From the NCBI GenBank assembly GCA_031841125.1, contig CM063107.1, positions 64,243,814-64,307,813 on the forward strand: 64,000 nucleotides of DNA, in the 5' to 3' direction. Position numbers and translations under genes: made by a program. Of the stretch, positions 1 to 10,467 are shown piece after piece; position 1 is the first letter of the stretch, and the number at the start of each line of letters is the position of its first letter. The notes beneath the pieces are model-generated. The model did no database searches. It was given only the letters and a program-made list of their open reading frames with translations, and was not told the DNA's origin. This stretch comes from Acanthococcus lagerstroemiae. Lineage: Eukaryota > Arthropoda > Insecta > Hemiptera > Eriococcidae.

Positions 1-380
1 TGGTGCTCCCATGCGCATTTAAGGTTATCTGGTATGCTCGTACACCCCTTGGCTATTGAACCCCTTAGTTTCTGGACCCCTTGGGGGTGACCTTGGACCC
101 TCTCCGCAGCCGATCCCATATTTATGTTCCGGTGCCAACCTCTGCCCTTTGTAGTTTCGTTTTAGTTTTTGTTTTTAGTTTTATTTTTTCATTATTTAAA
201 ACTTTTTTAAAGTTTTGGTTTAGTTTTTGTTTTTGTTTTTATTTTATTTTTTACTTTTTTTTATTTATTTATTTTTATTTATTTTATTTATTCCATACTG
301 TCCCTCACCGTTATTGGGACCTTCGGGTACCTATCGGGAGGGACACAAATAATAATAAATAATAATAATTCAATTTTTTA
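1..380. repeat. T-rich low-complexity DNA with a short stem-loop
   Basis: No gene is visible. Positions about 150-290 are almost pure T with scattered A. They are followed by an 8-bp inverted repeat, TGTCCCTC at 299-306 and GAGGGACA at 338-345, and then an (AAT)n stretch at 346-369. The same layout of T-rich tract followed by a short stem recurs near 1.2 kb, 5.0 kb and 28.8 kb, where it looks like a LINE 3' region. The short translated frame here is compositional and is not a gene. Confidence 0.5.
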
Positions 381-909
381 TTTCTGTTGTCCGTAGCACT
401 TTCGACTGTTACGCCATCTTCAGTGGAGTTCCCTAACATTTCTTTTTGTTGGTCCTGTATTTATACATATATAGGAGAAACAGGCAGAAAATTCACAACT
501 AGAATAAAAGAGCATGAAAACTCACAAAAGCTAAGGACGACAAACACTGCAATGTCCAGGGACACAACAACCACAAATTGACAGAAAAGTGCAAAATCCT
601 ACACAGAGAAAACAACACAAGGAAAAGAATATTAAAAGAACAACGAGAGATAGTCAAGGCAAAAACAAAACAAAACAACCAATAAACACAGCGACTGGCT
701 TCCAAAGTGAGAACCTATTCAAATTAATAACATAATACTCCCCTCATTGGACAGACTACACAACCACAGACAACTAATAGGAACACCCACCAATAGGTTT
801 ACAATACGGTACTACACATTACTATAAATACAGGACCAACAAAAAGTAATGGTAGAGGGAACTCCACTGAACATGGCATAACAGCCGAAAGCACTATGGA
901 CAACAGAAA
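381..909 (+). mobile_element. Penelope-like element remnant inside an inverted repeat
   Basis: A GIY-YIG nuclease-like remnant is flanked by arms of about 85 bp in inverted orientation: 381-465, and its reverse complement at 825-909. Matching landmarks are the words around CAGTGGAGTTCCCT and GTTGGTCCTGTATTTAT. Penelope-like elements carry a reverse transcriptase plus a C-terminal GIY-YIG domain and often have terminal repeats in direct or inverted arrangement. No RT core remains, so this is a strongly reduced copy. The assignment rests on the GIY-YIG signature plus the arms. A chance similarity of the nuclease motif is the main alternative. Confidence 0.55.
468..690 (+). pseudogene. GIY-YIG endonuclease domain fragment (Penelope-like)
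   Basis: The frame opens directly next to the left inverted arm with YIGETGRKFTTRIKEHEN, the start of a GIY-YIG nuclease as found at the C-terminus of Penelope-like polyproteins. After a frame change near 560 the text NHKLTEKCKILHRENNTRKR follows, which fits the later part of the same domain (the family's -V-ILHRE-N-RKR segment). It then dissolves into stops after about 690. The first tyrosine half of the GIY motif is replaced by arm sequence. It is not functional. Confidence 0.55.
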
Positions 910-911
910 CA

Positions 912-1172
912 AAAAAGTGAACTGACGCACCCTAAGAACAGAAAGTTATTTAAACTTATATAAAGGACAGAAAGCCATATTAGGAATCGGAAAAGAAAAA
1001 GGGGTGGCTAATATAGAAAAAGGTGTAAGGTAGGGGTGCTCCTTATCTCCAGTATTATTTAATTTGTACATAGACTGGGCAATAGAAAAAGTAAAAGAAA
1101 AATTTCAAGCAGGTGTCACTAAACTTGGAGAGCGAGTAAAGATGCTCAGGTTTGCAGATGATATTGTCTCAC
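912..1172 (+). pseudogene. LINE reverse transcriptase fragment, upstream half
   Basis: Broken frames spell the RT palm of a non-LTR retrotransposon. There is a GQKA-LGIGKEKGVANIEKG segment, then GV-x-GCSLSPVLFNLYID, in which a stop replaces the usual RQ, and then LRFADDIVSL with the catalytic FADD at about 1150-1165. The frame is cut at about 1173 by a T tract that starts an antisense insertion. The rest of the same protein resumes at about 1816. The clade is uncertain; the downstream MWCYRR-type tail suggests an RTE/L2-like element. Confidence 0.7.
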
Positions 1173-1815
1173 TTTTTTTTTTTAATTTATTTATTTTACA
1201 TACATAATATACAATATATTGTGCTGACCTGGGGATCACTTTTGCTTCTCAAGCTTTATCGACGCTCCGCAGGTCATTACAATTTTTTATAGTCTTACCA
1301 TAATTTTTTAATTTTGCAAATTAAAATATACATAATTTACTAATTTAATTATTAAATTTAGATTTTGAAAACTTTAAAGTAATAATAAAAGTTTTATATA
1401 GTATATTATATTCATTAGGATAGTTTATTTTTTTATATTAATAGAGGGGAAAGTTTTTAGGTTTTATTATTAATCAATTTGTTTGATCCGAATAGAAAAA
1501 TTTTGTTTTTGTAGCTCAACTTCTTACTCTAGCTATTGTACCTAGTTATTATACTTCTCTTTATTATTCATAATTTCATGGACATAATTGATGGATTTTT
1601 GTGTGCTTTCTTTTTCTTTGAACCAGTTTTGATTGGTTTCTTTTATGTTGTATTTGGCCCTCATATGTTTGAAAGTAGAACATCTTAAGAATGTGTGGTC
1701 AGGTGTATCTGTTTCGTCGCTTTTACAATTTATGCACGTGTCTAAATCTGTTATTTTGTACTTTTTGAGATATTCCCCGAAGTTCCCATGCCCCGTTAGA
1801 GTTGAAAGGAGTACA
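1173..1815 (-). mobile_element. 5'-truncated LINE 3' end inserted antisense in another LINE
   Basis: On the minus strand, 1815 to about 1545 encodes a C-terminal segment STLTGHGNFGEYLKK followed by C-x2-C and a later CS. This is typical of the zinc-knuckle tail after the RNase H region of R1/TRAS/I-type LINE proteins. It is followed by an AT-rich 3' UTR that ends in an A tract, read as the T run at about 1172-1183 on the plus strand. The 3' UTR contains the stem TGACCTG...CAGGTCA near 1224-1275. No clear target-site duplication was found. It splits the plus-strand LINE at 912-2530. Confidence 0.6.
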
Positions 1816-2530
1816 GATTTGGAAAACATTTTAAATGGAATGGAGGAGATTTTGAGCATAGAATATCGTACAAGAATAAATAAAACTAAGTTAATGGTAC
1901 GTAATCGATGTGAACGCGATAGCTTAAATATAAACACTGGGCAGGAAAAAATTAAGAACGTAAGCGAACTTTGCTATTTAGGGAGTAAAATAACAAAAGA
2001 TGAAAGGAGTAAACGGGATATTAGTAGCAGAATAGCACAAGCCAACTTAGCATTTTACACAAACAGTTATATCTTTTCAAATCAAAAATAAATCTGAAAA
2101 TCAAAAAATTATTCCTTAAAACTTATGTTTAGAGTGTAGCCTTGTATGGGTGGAAACTTGGACCATAGAAAAACCAGAGAAGAGAAGGATCGAAGCTTTT
2201 GATATGTGGTGCTATAGGCGGATACCTAGCATCAGATGGATGGATAAGGTAAGAAATGAGGAAGTACTTAACAGAGTTGGAAGTAAAATGGATTCTTGGA
2301 ATTGTCTGAAGAAAAGGAGAGATACACTAATAAGGTATAACTCGAGGCACCCAGGAATAATATCACTGCTGCTAGAAGGAAGAGTGGAAGGAATGAATTG
2401 GGTAGAGAGATCCGCAAAAATTCCAGTATATTCAGTTATTCAGTTGGTAGTCAGGGATGTCAAATGTAAGTGTTACTACGAAATGAAAGAACTCGCGTAA
2501 GACATAGCCCAGGAGAATTACACTCATAAA
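1816..2530 (+). pseudogene. LINE reverse transcriptase C-terminal half
   Basis: This continues the element interrupted at 1173. Segments read TDLENILNGMEEILS, ISELCYLGSKITKDE-like text, ISSRIAQANLAF, then VALYGW-TWTIEKPEKRRIEAFDMWCYRRI and NEEVLNRVG. It finishes with RHPGIISLLLEGRVEG and LVRDVKCKCYYEMKELA. This order (RT thumb, YG--TWT, MWCYRR, NEEVL, then the EG(K/R)-EG basic tail) is the usual C-terminus of RTE/L2-like LINE ORFs. Several stops and frame changes make it a relic. A related tail lies at 55.3-55.6 kb. Confidence 0.75.
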
Positions 2531-2958
2531 GTACAGTGAAAAGGAAAAAATTGTCAGCAAAGGTTTTACAGCTGGAATGCGTTTAGAACGGTGTTCATAA
2601 TACGTAGTTAAAAACCCTCACTCCAACCCGTCTGCTTCCTCCTGAGGGGGAGGGGGGGGTAGAAAATGAAAATTTTCTGTTTCTTATTTAACTATTTCGG
2701 CGTTTTTGCGAAGAATGAAGCATGTTATGAAAAAAATAATAATAATAATAATACATCAGACAAAAAATGTTGTTCGTTAAATTGTCTAAAAAAAAAGGTT
2801 CCTACAAAAAATTGCCCAAGTGGTACAGATAGGCGCCAAATCCTAGCAGAAGAATGTTACATGTCGCTGCTGCTGTTTTCGAGACAATGTGCGTTCCTAA
2901 TTATTTCGGATTTGTCCGTATTTAATGCTGTATATGATTTTCGGGGTACACCGCTCTA
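2531..2958. other. Non-coding, low complexity
   Basis: Nothing gene-like is seen. There is a G-rich run near 2645-2659, a short (AAT)n run at about 2732-2751, and otherwise unremarkable AT-rich DNA up to the GC-rich repeat that follows. Confidence 0.5.
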
Positions 2959-3385
2959 AATCATAGACGGAGTGGTCGAGGCAGAGAGCCGACGAACCAA
3001 GCTCGTTTCACACCATCGAACAGGACAACTCTGTACCATCTCAGGAGGGCTGCTGAGGATCCTTGGCAGGGCTCCCCCGTCGTCACCACCTTCCTCCGTC
3101 GCCACATGTACCAAGATGGGGAGGTGAGGGGTGAGTGAAGAGGAAGCGCGTTCGGCTGCGAGGGACCTGAATTCCAGGCGGTCAGCAGGGAACCACATGG
3201 TAGCTCTAGCAGAACGCACGCACTAGAAGCGGCACAGCGAAAACGGGGCTCGGGCCGGCCTCAAAGAGTCCCTCCGGCCACTGATACGATACTCGAAAGG
3301 GTAGTTTCCGGGGCCGGGGTGCGATGTCTCAGGACCACTTTGGCATTCGTACGTCGTCATACGTCCCACCACACCACTAGCCCAG
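2959..3385 (+). repeat. GC-rich dispersed repeat, copy 1
   Basis: This abruptly GC-rich block shares long stretches with 16290-16667 (same orientation) and with the reverse complement of 15545-15860. Shared words include GGCTCCCCCGTCGTCACCAC, GACCTGAATTCCAGGCG, TCCCTCCGGCCACTGATRCG and the terminal CATACGTCC..CACACCA. Copy 1 has drifted: several CpG sites appear as TpG or CpA. No coding frame is conserved among the copies, so it is a repeat and not a gene. No poly(A) tail or terminal inverted repeat is visible. Confidence 0.75.
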
Positions 3386-4635
3386 TTTTAGAGCTTCAGT
3401 GCACCCCTACCAGATTAATTCCTCATCCAAAAAAGTATCAGCTTTCCAAAGATGGACATGAGAACAACTTCGAATTTTAAAAGTAAACTAGTTATTTTTC
3501 ACTTACAAATTTAGATTTAGAGCTTCTTGGGAGAGGGGGGGGGGGTGGAATCTCTTACTACGACCTTGTCGGTTGTCCTTTGAAAAATAAATCTATGAAT
3601 ATATTTAAATTAAAATTGAGTTTCACGTCAAACCCAAGTTTTTGTACTGCCGGAGTGTAGATGAGGTAGTTGGCGGATAATCCTACTCTCGTGACCCTCC
3701 AAAATACAACTTTTTCATAAGAATTCTCCAAAAAATTTAAAAAGTATCACTCCCTTCCCTCGCAGATGAGTGTTTTAATCACTTTTGAGGGTCAGCACAC
3801 TGAAATCCACCCTTATAGAAGAATTCCGGTACTGGGACTGAACTGCTGCGTAATTAAAGTGTTTAGATCAATTTTATAACTTGAAAACTATTCTAAACAC
3901 GTGCCGACAAAACCGGTCTTCATGATTCGATGATTGTTGCTGTTTTATGAAAATTAATCCTGATCCTGCGAAACCGTACACCGCAAAAGATAAAACCGTA
4001 GTTTACTATGTAAACGTTTTAAAAATACTAACGTAAATGATAATAAAAGGGGATTCGTTTCGGAAGTAACCGAAGCGGCCAAATACGCGTGTCTAAAAAA
4101 AAGGCCCGAAGCAGCTGAAGAAGAAGAAGATGGAGATCGAAAAGGTTAAATAAATGCAGTAGGTAAAATATGCCAAGTGCGCTACTTCATGCCTCTGTTT
4201 ACAAACCATTAGTGAAATTATACTGAGCATCGAATTTCGAACTTGACGCATGAAAATAGGATATTATATGCAACCAGTATTCATTTTTCTCGAACACTTT
4301 TCGTACGGAATACTATTTTCGTGTTGAAAGATCATTGCTTCAAATTTTTTAATCATCTTATAGAATCTTTCAAGGGTATTGATTTTGAAAGAATCCTCGG
4401 ACTCGAGAACAAAAATGCTGCTGTAGTCAATAGTCACTTATTATCTGGAATCATCTCTATTCCGCCCCCCCCTCCCCGAACTACCAACCACGATTAACTG
4501 TACCCATCAAAAATCATTTTAAGGCCACTGAGCAGCAGAGGGAAGAAGGATATCGAAATTTAGTTTTTTCTGTGCCATTAAATCTTCAGTCTGCCAGCTG
4601 CAGCTGCAAGTACAAGTATCAACTGTGAACATTCG
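3386..4635. other. Non-coding DNA, no recognisable feature
   Basis: AT-rich sequence with several G or C homopolymers (for example near 3533-3545 and 4464-4475) and short purine runs. I see no splice-bounded coding frame, RNA gene or repeat unit that returns elsewhere in the window. Confidence 0.5.
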
Positions 4636-4860
4636 AAGGGTAAAGAAAACCAAAACTCACATTTGCCATTTTACTTCAAGGGCGTAAATAGGCAAAATAC
4701 TGTACACGGGTGCAGGAATATCTTTTCTGCGCCTGTGAACGTGGAGTATGTTATACATATCGCACATTCGCCAAAGATATTCCTGCATCTGTGTACAGTA
4801 TTTTGCCTATCTGCGCCCTTGAAGTAAAATGGCAAATGTGAGTTTTGATTCTCTACCCTT
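4636..4860. mobile_element. Fold-back (long inverted repeat) element
   Basis: Two arms of about 90 bp, 4636-4725 and 4773-4860, are near-perfect reverse complements around a 47-nt loop. They differ at only a handful of positions, for example GGGCGTAAATAGG against GGGCGCAGATAGG. Both outer ends read AAGGGTA. No clear target-site duplication is seen outside the arms. The structure fits a fold-back MITE. A transcript from either strand would form a long, nearly uninterrupted hairpin. Confidence 0.8.
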
Positions 4861-5230
4861 ATTTTCTTTTCACTTTTTTTTGGGTGGGGGGCGGGGTGCA
4901 GAAAATTATTTGTAGCACCAAGAGGTTGAAAATTATTGCGTTTAAGAAAAAATTCCCCCGCATATTTTTTTTAATTTCTTATTTTATTTATTTTGGTCCC
5001 TCCAACAGCCGAAGTCAATTATAGGAGGGACCTCTAACAAAAACCAATGCAAAAGAGGGGTGGGGGAATTGAAAAAAAATTAAAAAACAAAAGAAATATT
5101 AAAATGGAAAAAGAAATAAAAAATAATAAATAAAAAGAAATAATAACGAAGAGAATAAAAATAAAAATTACCCAAAAAATAAACCTGCCGCCTGTCCGCT
5201 ATCCCACAGCTCCCCATCCCGCCACTAGCC
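4861..5230. repeat. T-rich / A-rich LINE-tail-like block with a stem-loop
   Basis: A T-rich tract is followed by a perfect 9-bp inverted repeat, GGTCCCTCC at 4995-5003 and GGAGGGACC at 5024-5032, and then about 150 bp of A-rich sequence. The loop and stem text CCTCCAACAGCC...CAATTATA-AGGAGG is shared with 28797-28830, so this is a repeat family. Its similarity in layout to the antisense LINE tail at 1.2 kb suggests a LINE 3' region. No coding frame is seen. Confidence 0.55.
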
Positions 5231-5769
5231 GCTTAAACGTCGATCTAGGCATACTATAAAAAAATTGATGCTATTCGACGAAACTGAACTAACCAACATT
5301 AGTACACAGAATGAGTTATTAGTATCGTTGGAAAGAGCGTAAAAAGTAGAATTTTTCAAAATTGGGCCACCGATTCAAAAATGTGTACTCACGTTGAAAA
5401 AAGCTCATCAGTAAACGCTATGTCAAATAGTTTCTACATGGCTCTTGGTCTTCGAATCACGTGTTCTCAAAAAGCGGATTCTGCTAGTTGGTTCCTTTTT
5501 ATTGAATAGCGCCTAAATATCAGCGCCAGTACACTCTGTCAAAAAATTATTCTCAGTTTTCATGAGGTTGTTTAATGGGGAGAATTCCATTTTAGTGGCG
5601 CGATATTTTTTTAGGGAAAAGTATTTTTTGTATCTAGATTGTGTTTTTAGGGCCCAAATATTTATTTCTTGAAGCAGTTTTTCTTCGTCAATATTACCGC
5701 GAATTAGATAATATACAGAAACATTATTGCTGTTTTTTCTCTTCTTTCTTAAAGATTCAATTTCATATC
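5231..5769. other. Non-coding DNA
   Basis: No coding, RNA or repeat signal is recognised. The plus-strand frame at 5641-5844 is low complexity and overlaps the minus-strand LINE relic, so it is not called. Confidence 0.5.
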
Positions 5770-6890
5770 GGCCTAAAGTTCATCATAGGGTATGTTTTCG
5801 AGGTCAGGGTAGTATTCAAAATCTTTAAAATAAACGTACTTTAGAAATCTAATTTTTATTTTTTGTATTTTATCAGTTACTGTAACGGTAAGTGGAAACC
5901 AAACTAAAACCCCAAATTCCAGAAGTGATCTAATAAAAGAAAAATATAGTATTTTCAGGGTGCTAGTTTTTTTGAAGTTTGTAGTGTTCCTGACAATGAA
6001 GTACGCCATTCTCTTCGCCCTAGACATGACATTCATTGGGACGCAAGAGGGGGGGGGATGCGATGCAATTTTATCTGGGGACACTACATCTTCCAGTACG
6101 TATACAGAATGAAAAAATTCAGCGAATGCTGAAGTCATTTCATCCCCCTCTCTCACTATTCCCTTCATATCCACGAGGAAATCGGAACTCCCGGTTTTGG
6201 ACTTTTTTTTAAATTGATCTCTTTCTAAAAGTCTCCAGGGTTTTTATTTTAATAGTTCTCCAAGTCAGTACTATATCTGATTTCAGCCTCTTTAATCATT
6301 TTTTTCATCTCTCTCCTGAGATCCTGAAACCTGCTCAAATATTTATGCCAGTAGTTTTCCTATACATTTGCCTTGCGTGTTCCTTATGTTTTAGCTTACA
6401 AATTATTTTTTTATTGAATCAAGGAGGGTGTATTTCACTTTTTTTCGTTTTCATTGTGTTGCGGTAGTTTGGTACATACGTATGGATGATTTGATTCACT
6501 ACACCGCTGAAATGATTCTCTGCTTCATTTACATTTTTTATGTGGTACAGTGAGCTGCAGTCAGTGTCTCTGAAGGCATAATAAAGACCCAGAAAATCGG
6601 TTCTGGCATAGTTCAAAAATGACGATTCCGAGGTATGATACCCACCTGAAAAGCCCTTGCGTGCGGGTAATGGTATATGGATGGTGAGAGGGGGATGGAA
6701 GGCATCTTCTTCTTGAAGAAGGGACTCCCCACGCTGAACTCGTAAGTTGGGCTGATTTGTTAATATGAGATCGAGCATCTTCCCTTGAAAGTTTTGAGAG
6801 TGAATTGTGAAATCGTGGACCCATTCTAAGACACTAGAATTGCATTGATAATTTTGCCTAATGAAGCGTGCACTATTAGAAAAACATTTA
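5770..6890 (-). pseudogene. LINE ORF2 relic lacking the RT core (jockey/R1-like)
   Basis: Reading down the minus strand: about 6880-6780 gives ARFIRQNYQCNSSVLEW-type text. Then 6778-6419 gives MLDLILTNQPNLRV...FHPPLTI, the C-terminal part of an APE-type endonuclease plus linker. Then 6174-5773 fuses DAFAEFF-like linker text (MTSAFAEFFHSVY) directly to the RT C-terminus (AKRMAYFIVRNTTNFK, LLEFGVLVW, KIQKIKIRFLKY). The whole RT palm and fingers are absent between these two parts, yet the frame runs through the joint. It is an internally deleted element of jockey or a related clade. Confidence 0.7.
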
Positions 6891-6894
6891 TATT

Positions 6895-6916
6895 ATTAAA
6901 AAAAAAAAAAAAAAGT
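6895..6916 (+). repeat. Poly(A) tract
   Basis: An uninterrupted A run of 17-18 nt follows TATTATT. It may mark the 3' tail of an unrecognised plus-strand retroelement, but no body can be assigned to it. Confidence 0.5.
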
Positions 6917-7079
6917 AGGACAGATATATGCTAAATACTGTCCCCGGAAGCTGATCTTCTAATTTCAAAAATAAATCAATAAATCAACTGTAACACTGTT
7001 GGAATTTTATTCTATTCTGCAAATCCTGTCGATTCAAAAACTGTCAAGGTTGCCACTTTTCAAACAGTTAGGAATTGAC

Positions 7080-9720
7080 AAAAATAAATAAATAGTTCAA
7101 GCTACAGTTTATGATGAGATATCGAAAGTCTTGACTGAAAACAAGATTGTGTCGAGGTTTGATAATTCGTGAAATCATGTTTGTTTACAGACATGAAATC
7201 GGGACAAGGGAAAAAGGGACTTAAGGTATACGGTGAGCAGTGAGTTCGTGAGGAAGAAATTCGTGATATGATGTCATATTTAAACGAAGTCTGGGTAAAG
7301 GCGATCATTTTCGAGCAGTTTTCCGTTATGTGGTGTGTACGAAATGTACCTGCACATGGTAAATATAGTCGGCCCCAAATTTTAAAGTCGAACGGCGACG
7401 CTACTTTCTCTTTAACATTTTTTACATAGTAAAATTGTGAAATAATCACCTGAAGTTTGAAATGTTTAAAAAATGTACTCAATTTTGAGTCAACGTTCAT
7501 ATTTACGTATGTTAAATGAGAGATTCAAAATATTTTTCAAAGACGAAAGGCGATGCTACTCAATATTTAAATCAAAAGTCGAGGTAATATTTTCTCAAAA
7601 ATGCTCCAATTTGAAAAGTACATCAATCGAGGATAAAATAACTATACAACTGTAGACTTCTGAAGTTTGGAATCTTCAAAATAAAAAAGTGCCTACTATT
7701 TAGCCACCCGAGGCATGCGCATGATTATTGAGTCAAACTTTTAAAGTAACAAGGTGACGACATTACTTCTTTAACATTTCTCAAATTTAGAAAGTATATT
7801 CCTGATTTCGAGCAAAATATACAATGCATCTTGAATTTAAAATTTTCGAAAGTATGGCACTCATTCAATCAAACTCGAAGTTTACACAGTAAATAGGAGC
7901 CTTAAAATTCTCAAGGCAAAAGATGACACTATTTTAAAATATCTGAAATTTGAAGGGGACATTCTTAATTAAGAGCAAAATGATGAAATTCGTCTAAAAC
8001 GTTTCAAATTTAAAAAAATGAGAATCCATCTTTGTGTCAACGTTCACATTTGTATGTTAAATAGGAGATCCAAAAATTTTCAAAAGCAAAAAGAAACGCC
8101 ATTCAAAACATTCAAGTAAAAAGTACAAACCATTTTTCTTTAAATTACTCAAATTGGGAGGGTACTCTCGTAATCGAGAGAAAAATAACTATAAATGCAT
8201 CCAATTTTCAATAGATACAAAAAAGTGCCTCTCATTCAGTCAGCATACGCGTGCACATGGTAAATAGTTGACTTACAGTCATTTTTTCTGATAATCCAAA
8301 CTGGGGACACAATGATGAAATGCGCCTTAATTTTTAATTTTTTTTTTGGTGGGGGGGGGGGGTATCCATCTTTAGGTTGACGTTCACATTCACACGTTAA
8401 ATGCAAAAATTTTTAGAGGCAAAAGGCGATGCTATTAAAAATCTTGTTCAAGTCAAAATCCGAAGCAATTTTTCTTCCAACCAAATTTCTCAAATTCGAA
8501 GGATAGCTTTCCTAATGTAGATGGATCTAAACTTCGGAATTTTCCAAAAAGGAAGTATTTTTCATTTGGTCTGCCTGCACGTGTACATGGTAAATATCTT
8601 GAAATCTTAAAATCAAAAGGCAAGCATATTTTTTTTCTCTAAAATTTCCCAGGTCTGGAGGGTACATTCCGAATTGAGGGAAAAATGATAAGATGCATCT
8701 ACTATTTCAAATTTTCAAAAAAAAAGTACCACTTATTTAGGAGACTACACATTTACATGGTAAATGGGAGACCCAAAATTTTCGAAGGCAAAATGTGACG
8801 CCATTTTTTGTTTAAAATTTCGCAAATTTGTAGGATGTATTTCTAAATGAAGGCAAAATGATGAAATGCGCCTAAAACTTTGGAGGATAAAATTACCCAT
8901 CTTTGAGTCGATAATCACGCATTCATATGTTACATGAGAGATGTAAAAAGTTTGAGAGGCAAAAAACAATGCAATTCAAAATGTTCCAATCAAAAGCCAA
9001 AGCCATTTTTCATTCAAATTTCTCAAATCTGGAGAATACCGTCCAAATCGAGGGCAAAATGATTTGATGCATCGAAAGATCGGTAAATGTTTGATTAAAA
9101 ATTTTCAAGTCAAAAGGTAACGCCAGTTTTTCTTTAACATTTCTCAAATTTTGAAGGTGTATTCTTAATTGAGAGCAAAATGATAAGATGCGTTTAAAAT
9201 TTGAAATTTTCAAGAGGAAATGTACCACTTATTCAATTAAACTAGACATTTAAATTAATGGTAAATGGAGGCCTAAAATTTTTGAAGGCAACAATTAAAC
9301 TAGACCTTTAAATGGTAAATGGGACCTAAAATTTTTAAAGGCAAAAAGCGACACAGTTTCTCTGAAAACATCTCATATTTTGAGGGTATTTTTCTGATTA
9401 AGAGCAACATGGTAAAATACGTCTACAACGTTTGGAATTAATAAAAAAATATGAATCATTCATTCAACTATCACCTGAAGATGGAAAATAGGTGAATAAA
9501 AAGGTTCAAAAGCTGAAGGAAACGTCATTTTGTCTCTTCAAAATTTCTCAAAGAAAAATGATTTAATGGGCTTCACATTGGTAATTTTTGAAAAATTGTA
9601 CCAATCATCAGCCAACCTGCATGTATTTGGGAAATGGGGAGCACAAAGTTCTAAAATAGAAAACGTCACGATTTTAAGTACAAAATTTCAAAACAATTAT
9701 GTCAGTTTGACAGACAGATC
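7080..9720. repeat. Degenerate satellite array, about 170-bp monomers
   Basis: Diverged units recur across about 2.6 kb. Each carries versions of ACATGGTAAATGGGAGACC, AAAATTTTCAAAGGCAAAA, GCGACGCCATTTTT, TTTCTCAAATTTGGAGGGTA and GAGGGCAAAATGATGAAATGC. The anchor (C/T)ATG(G/T)TAAAT appears about every 140-205 bp. A second anchor, TTTGAGTCAACGTTCA, recurs at about 7484, 8031, 8371 and 8903, that is at 547, 340 and 532 bp, close to multiples of 170. All frames are closed and short open frames inside are accidental. Confidence 0.75.
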
Positions 9721-10044
9721 TTTTGAACGTTATCTAATACGAATAGTGAAAATTTGTCGATTTTTACTCCGGCTTCATTCCCCCCCCCCGCTCATGTATG
9801 AGTTTCTTTTTACTTGTGAAGTATAATACACGCGGGTAGTTCAGCTAATCTCAAATATTTTTACAGGCCTCCTGTTCATTCTAAAGGCTTCTTAGTCCAG
9901 CCTTTAAATCTGTCAGGGTCTCAAGCTGAGTTTAATGGGTCATCTTCACAATTATTTCTAAATTTTGGTTAACGTCGTGGCTATGTATAAGTTTTAAATT
10001 CAGAATTTGAAGCGTGTACAGCCAGTGGTGGAATGTAAGGGGAT
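9721..10044. other. Non-coding DNA
   Basis: No gene or clear repeat is seen. A C run lies at 9780-9789. The motif CGCGGGTAGTTCAGCTAAT at 9831-9849 is nearly the reverse complement of a motif at 56284-56300. Confidence 0.4.
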
Positions 10045-10052
10045 ATGGGGAT

Positions 10053-10459
10053 TAGAGGTGGAAAGCCGTAAGATAAGGCTTTCACTTTTGACTTTAGCTT
10101 TCATAATTTTAACATATAAAACTTTGGGCTCTTTGCTTTTTGCTGAAATATTTTTCAGCTTTCAACTTTTGGCTTTCCAGTAAAACTTACAACTTTGACT
10201 TTCTAAAAAAAAAAAAAAAAAAAAATATGAGGCATTGTTTATTAGTTTGTTAAGTATAGAACTTGATATCGCTTCAGGACTTAGAGGAAAAAGGGAATTG
10301 GAAAGGGAAAGGGCGACAAAATGAAAAGAAAAGTTGAATAAATCAAACTTTTAGCTTTTCGCTTCTTATTAAAAAAATCTTCAACTTTTGGCTTTTACTG
10401 TCAAAATTCACCAGCTTACGGCTTAAGACTTTCAGCTTTCAGCTAGCTTCCCAACTCTG
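10053..10459. mobile_element. hAT-type MITE with perfect 8-bp target duplication
   Basis: The ends are imperfect inverted repeats: TAGAGGTGGAAAGC at the left and the reverse complement of CAGAGTTGGGAAGC at the right. The element is flanked on both sides by the identical 8-mer ATGGGGAT (10045-10052 and 10460-10467), the duplication length made by hAT transposases. The 407-bp interior has no transposase. It is rich in repeated AGCTTTCAGCTTT / AACTTTTGGCTTT words, which look like subterminal repeats, and has a poly(A) run near 10207-10225. Confidence 0.85.
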
Positions 10460-10467
10460 ATGGGGAT

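Noticed and set aside
7102..7500. 132-codon minus-strand frame
   Set aside because: Lies within the degenerate satellite; neighbouring units do not keep the frame open and no domain is recognised.
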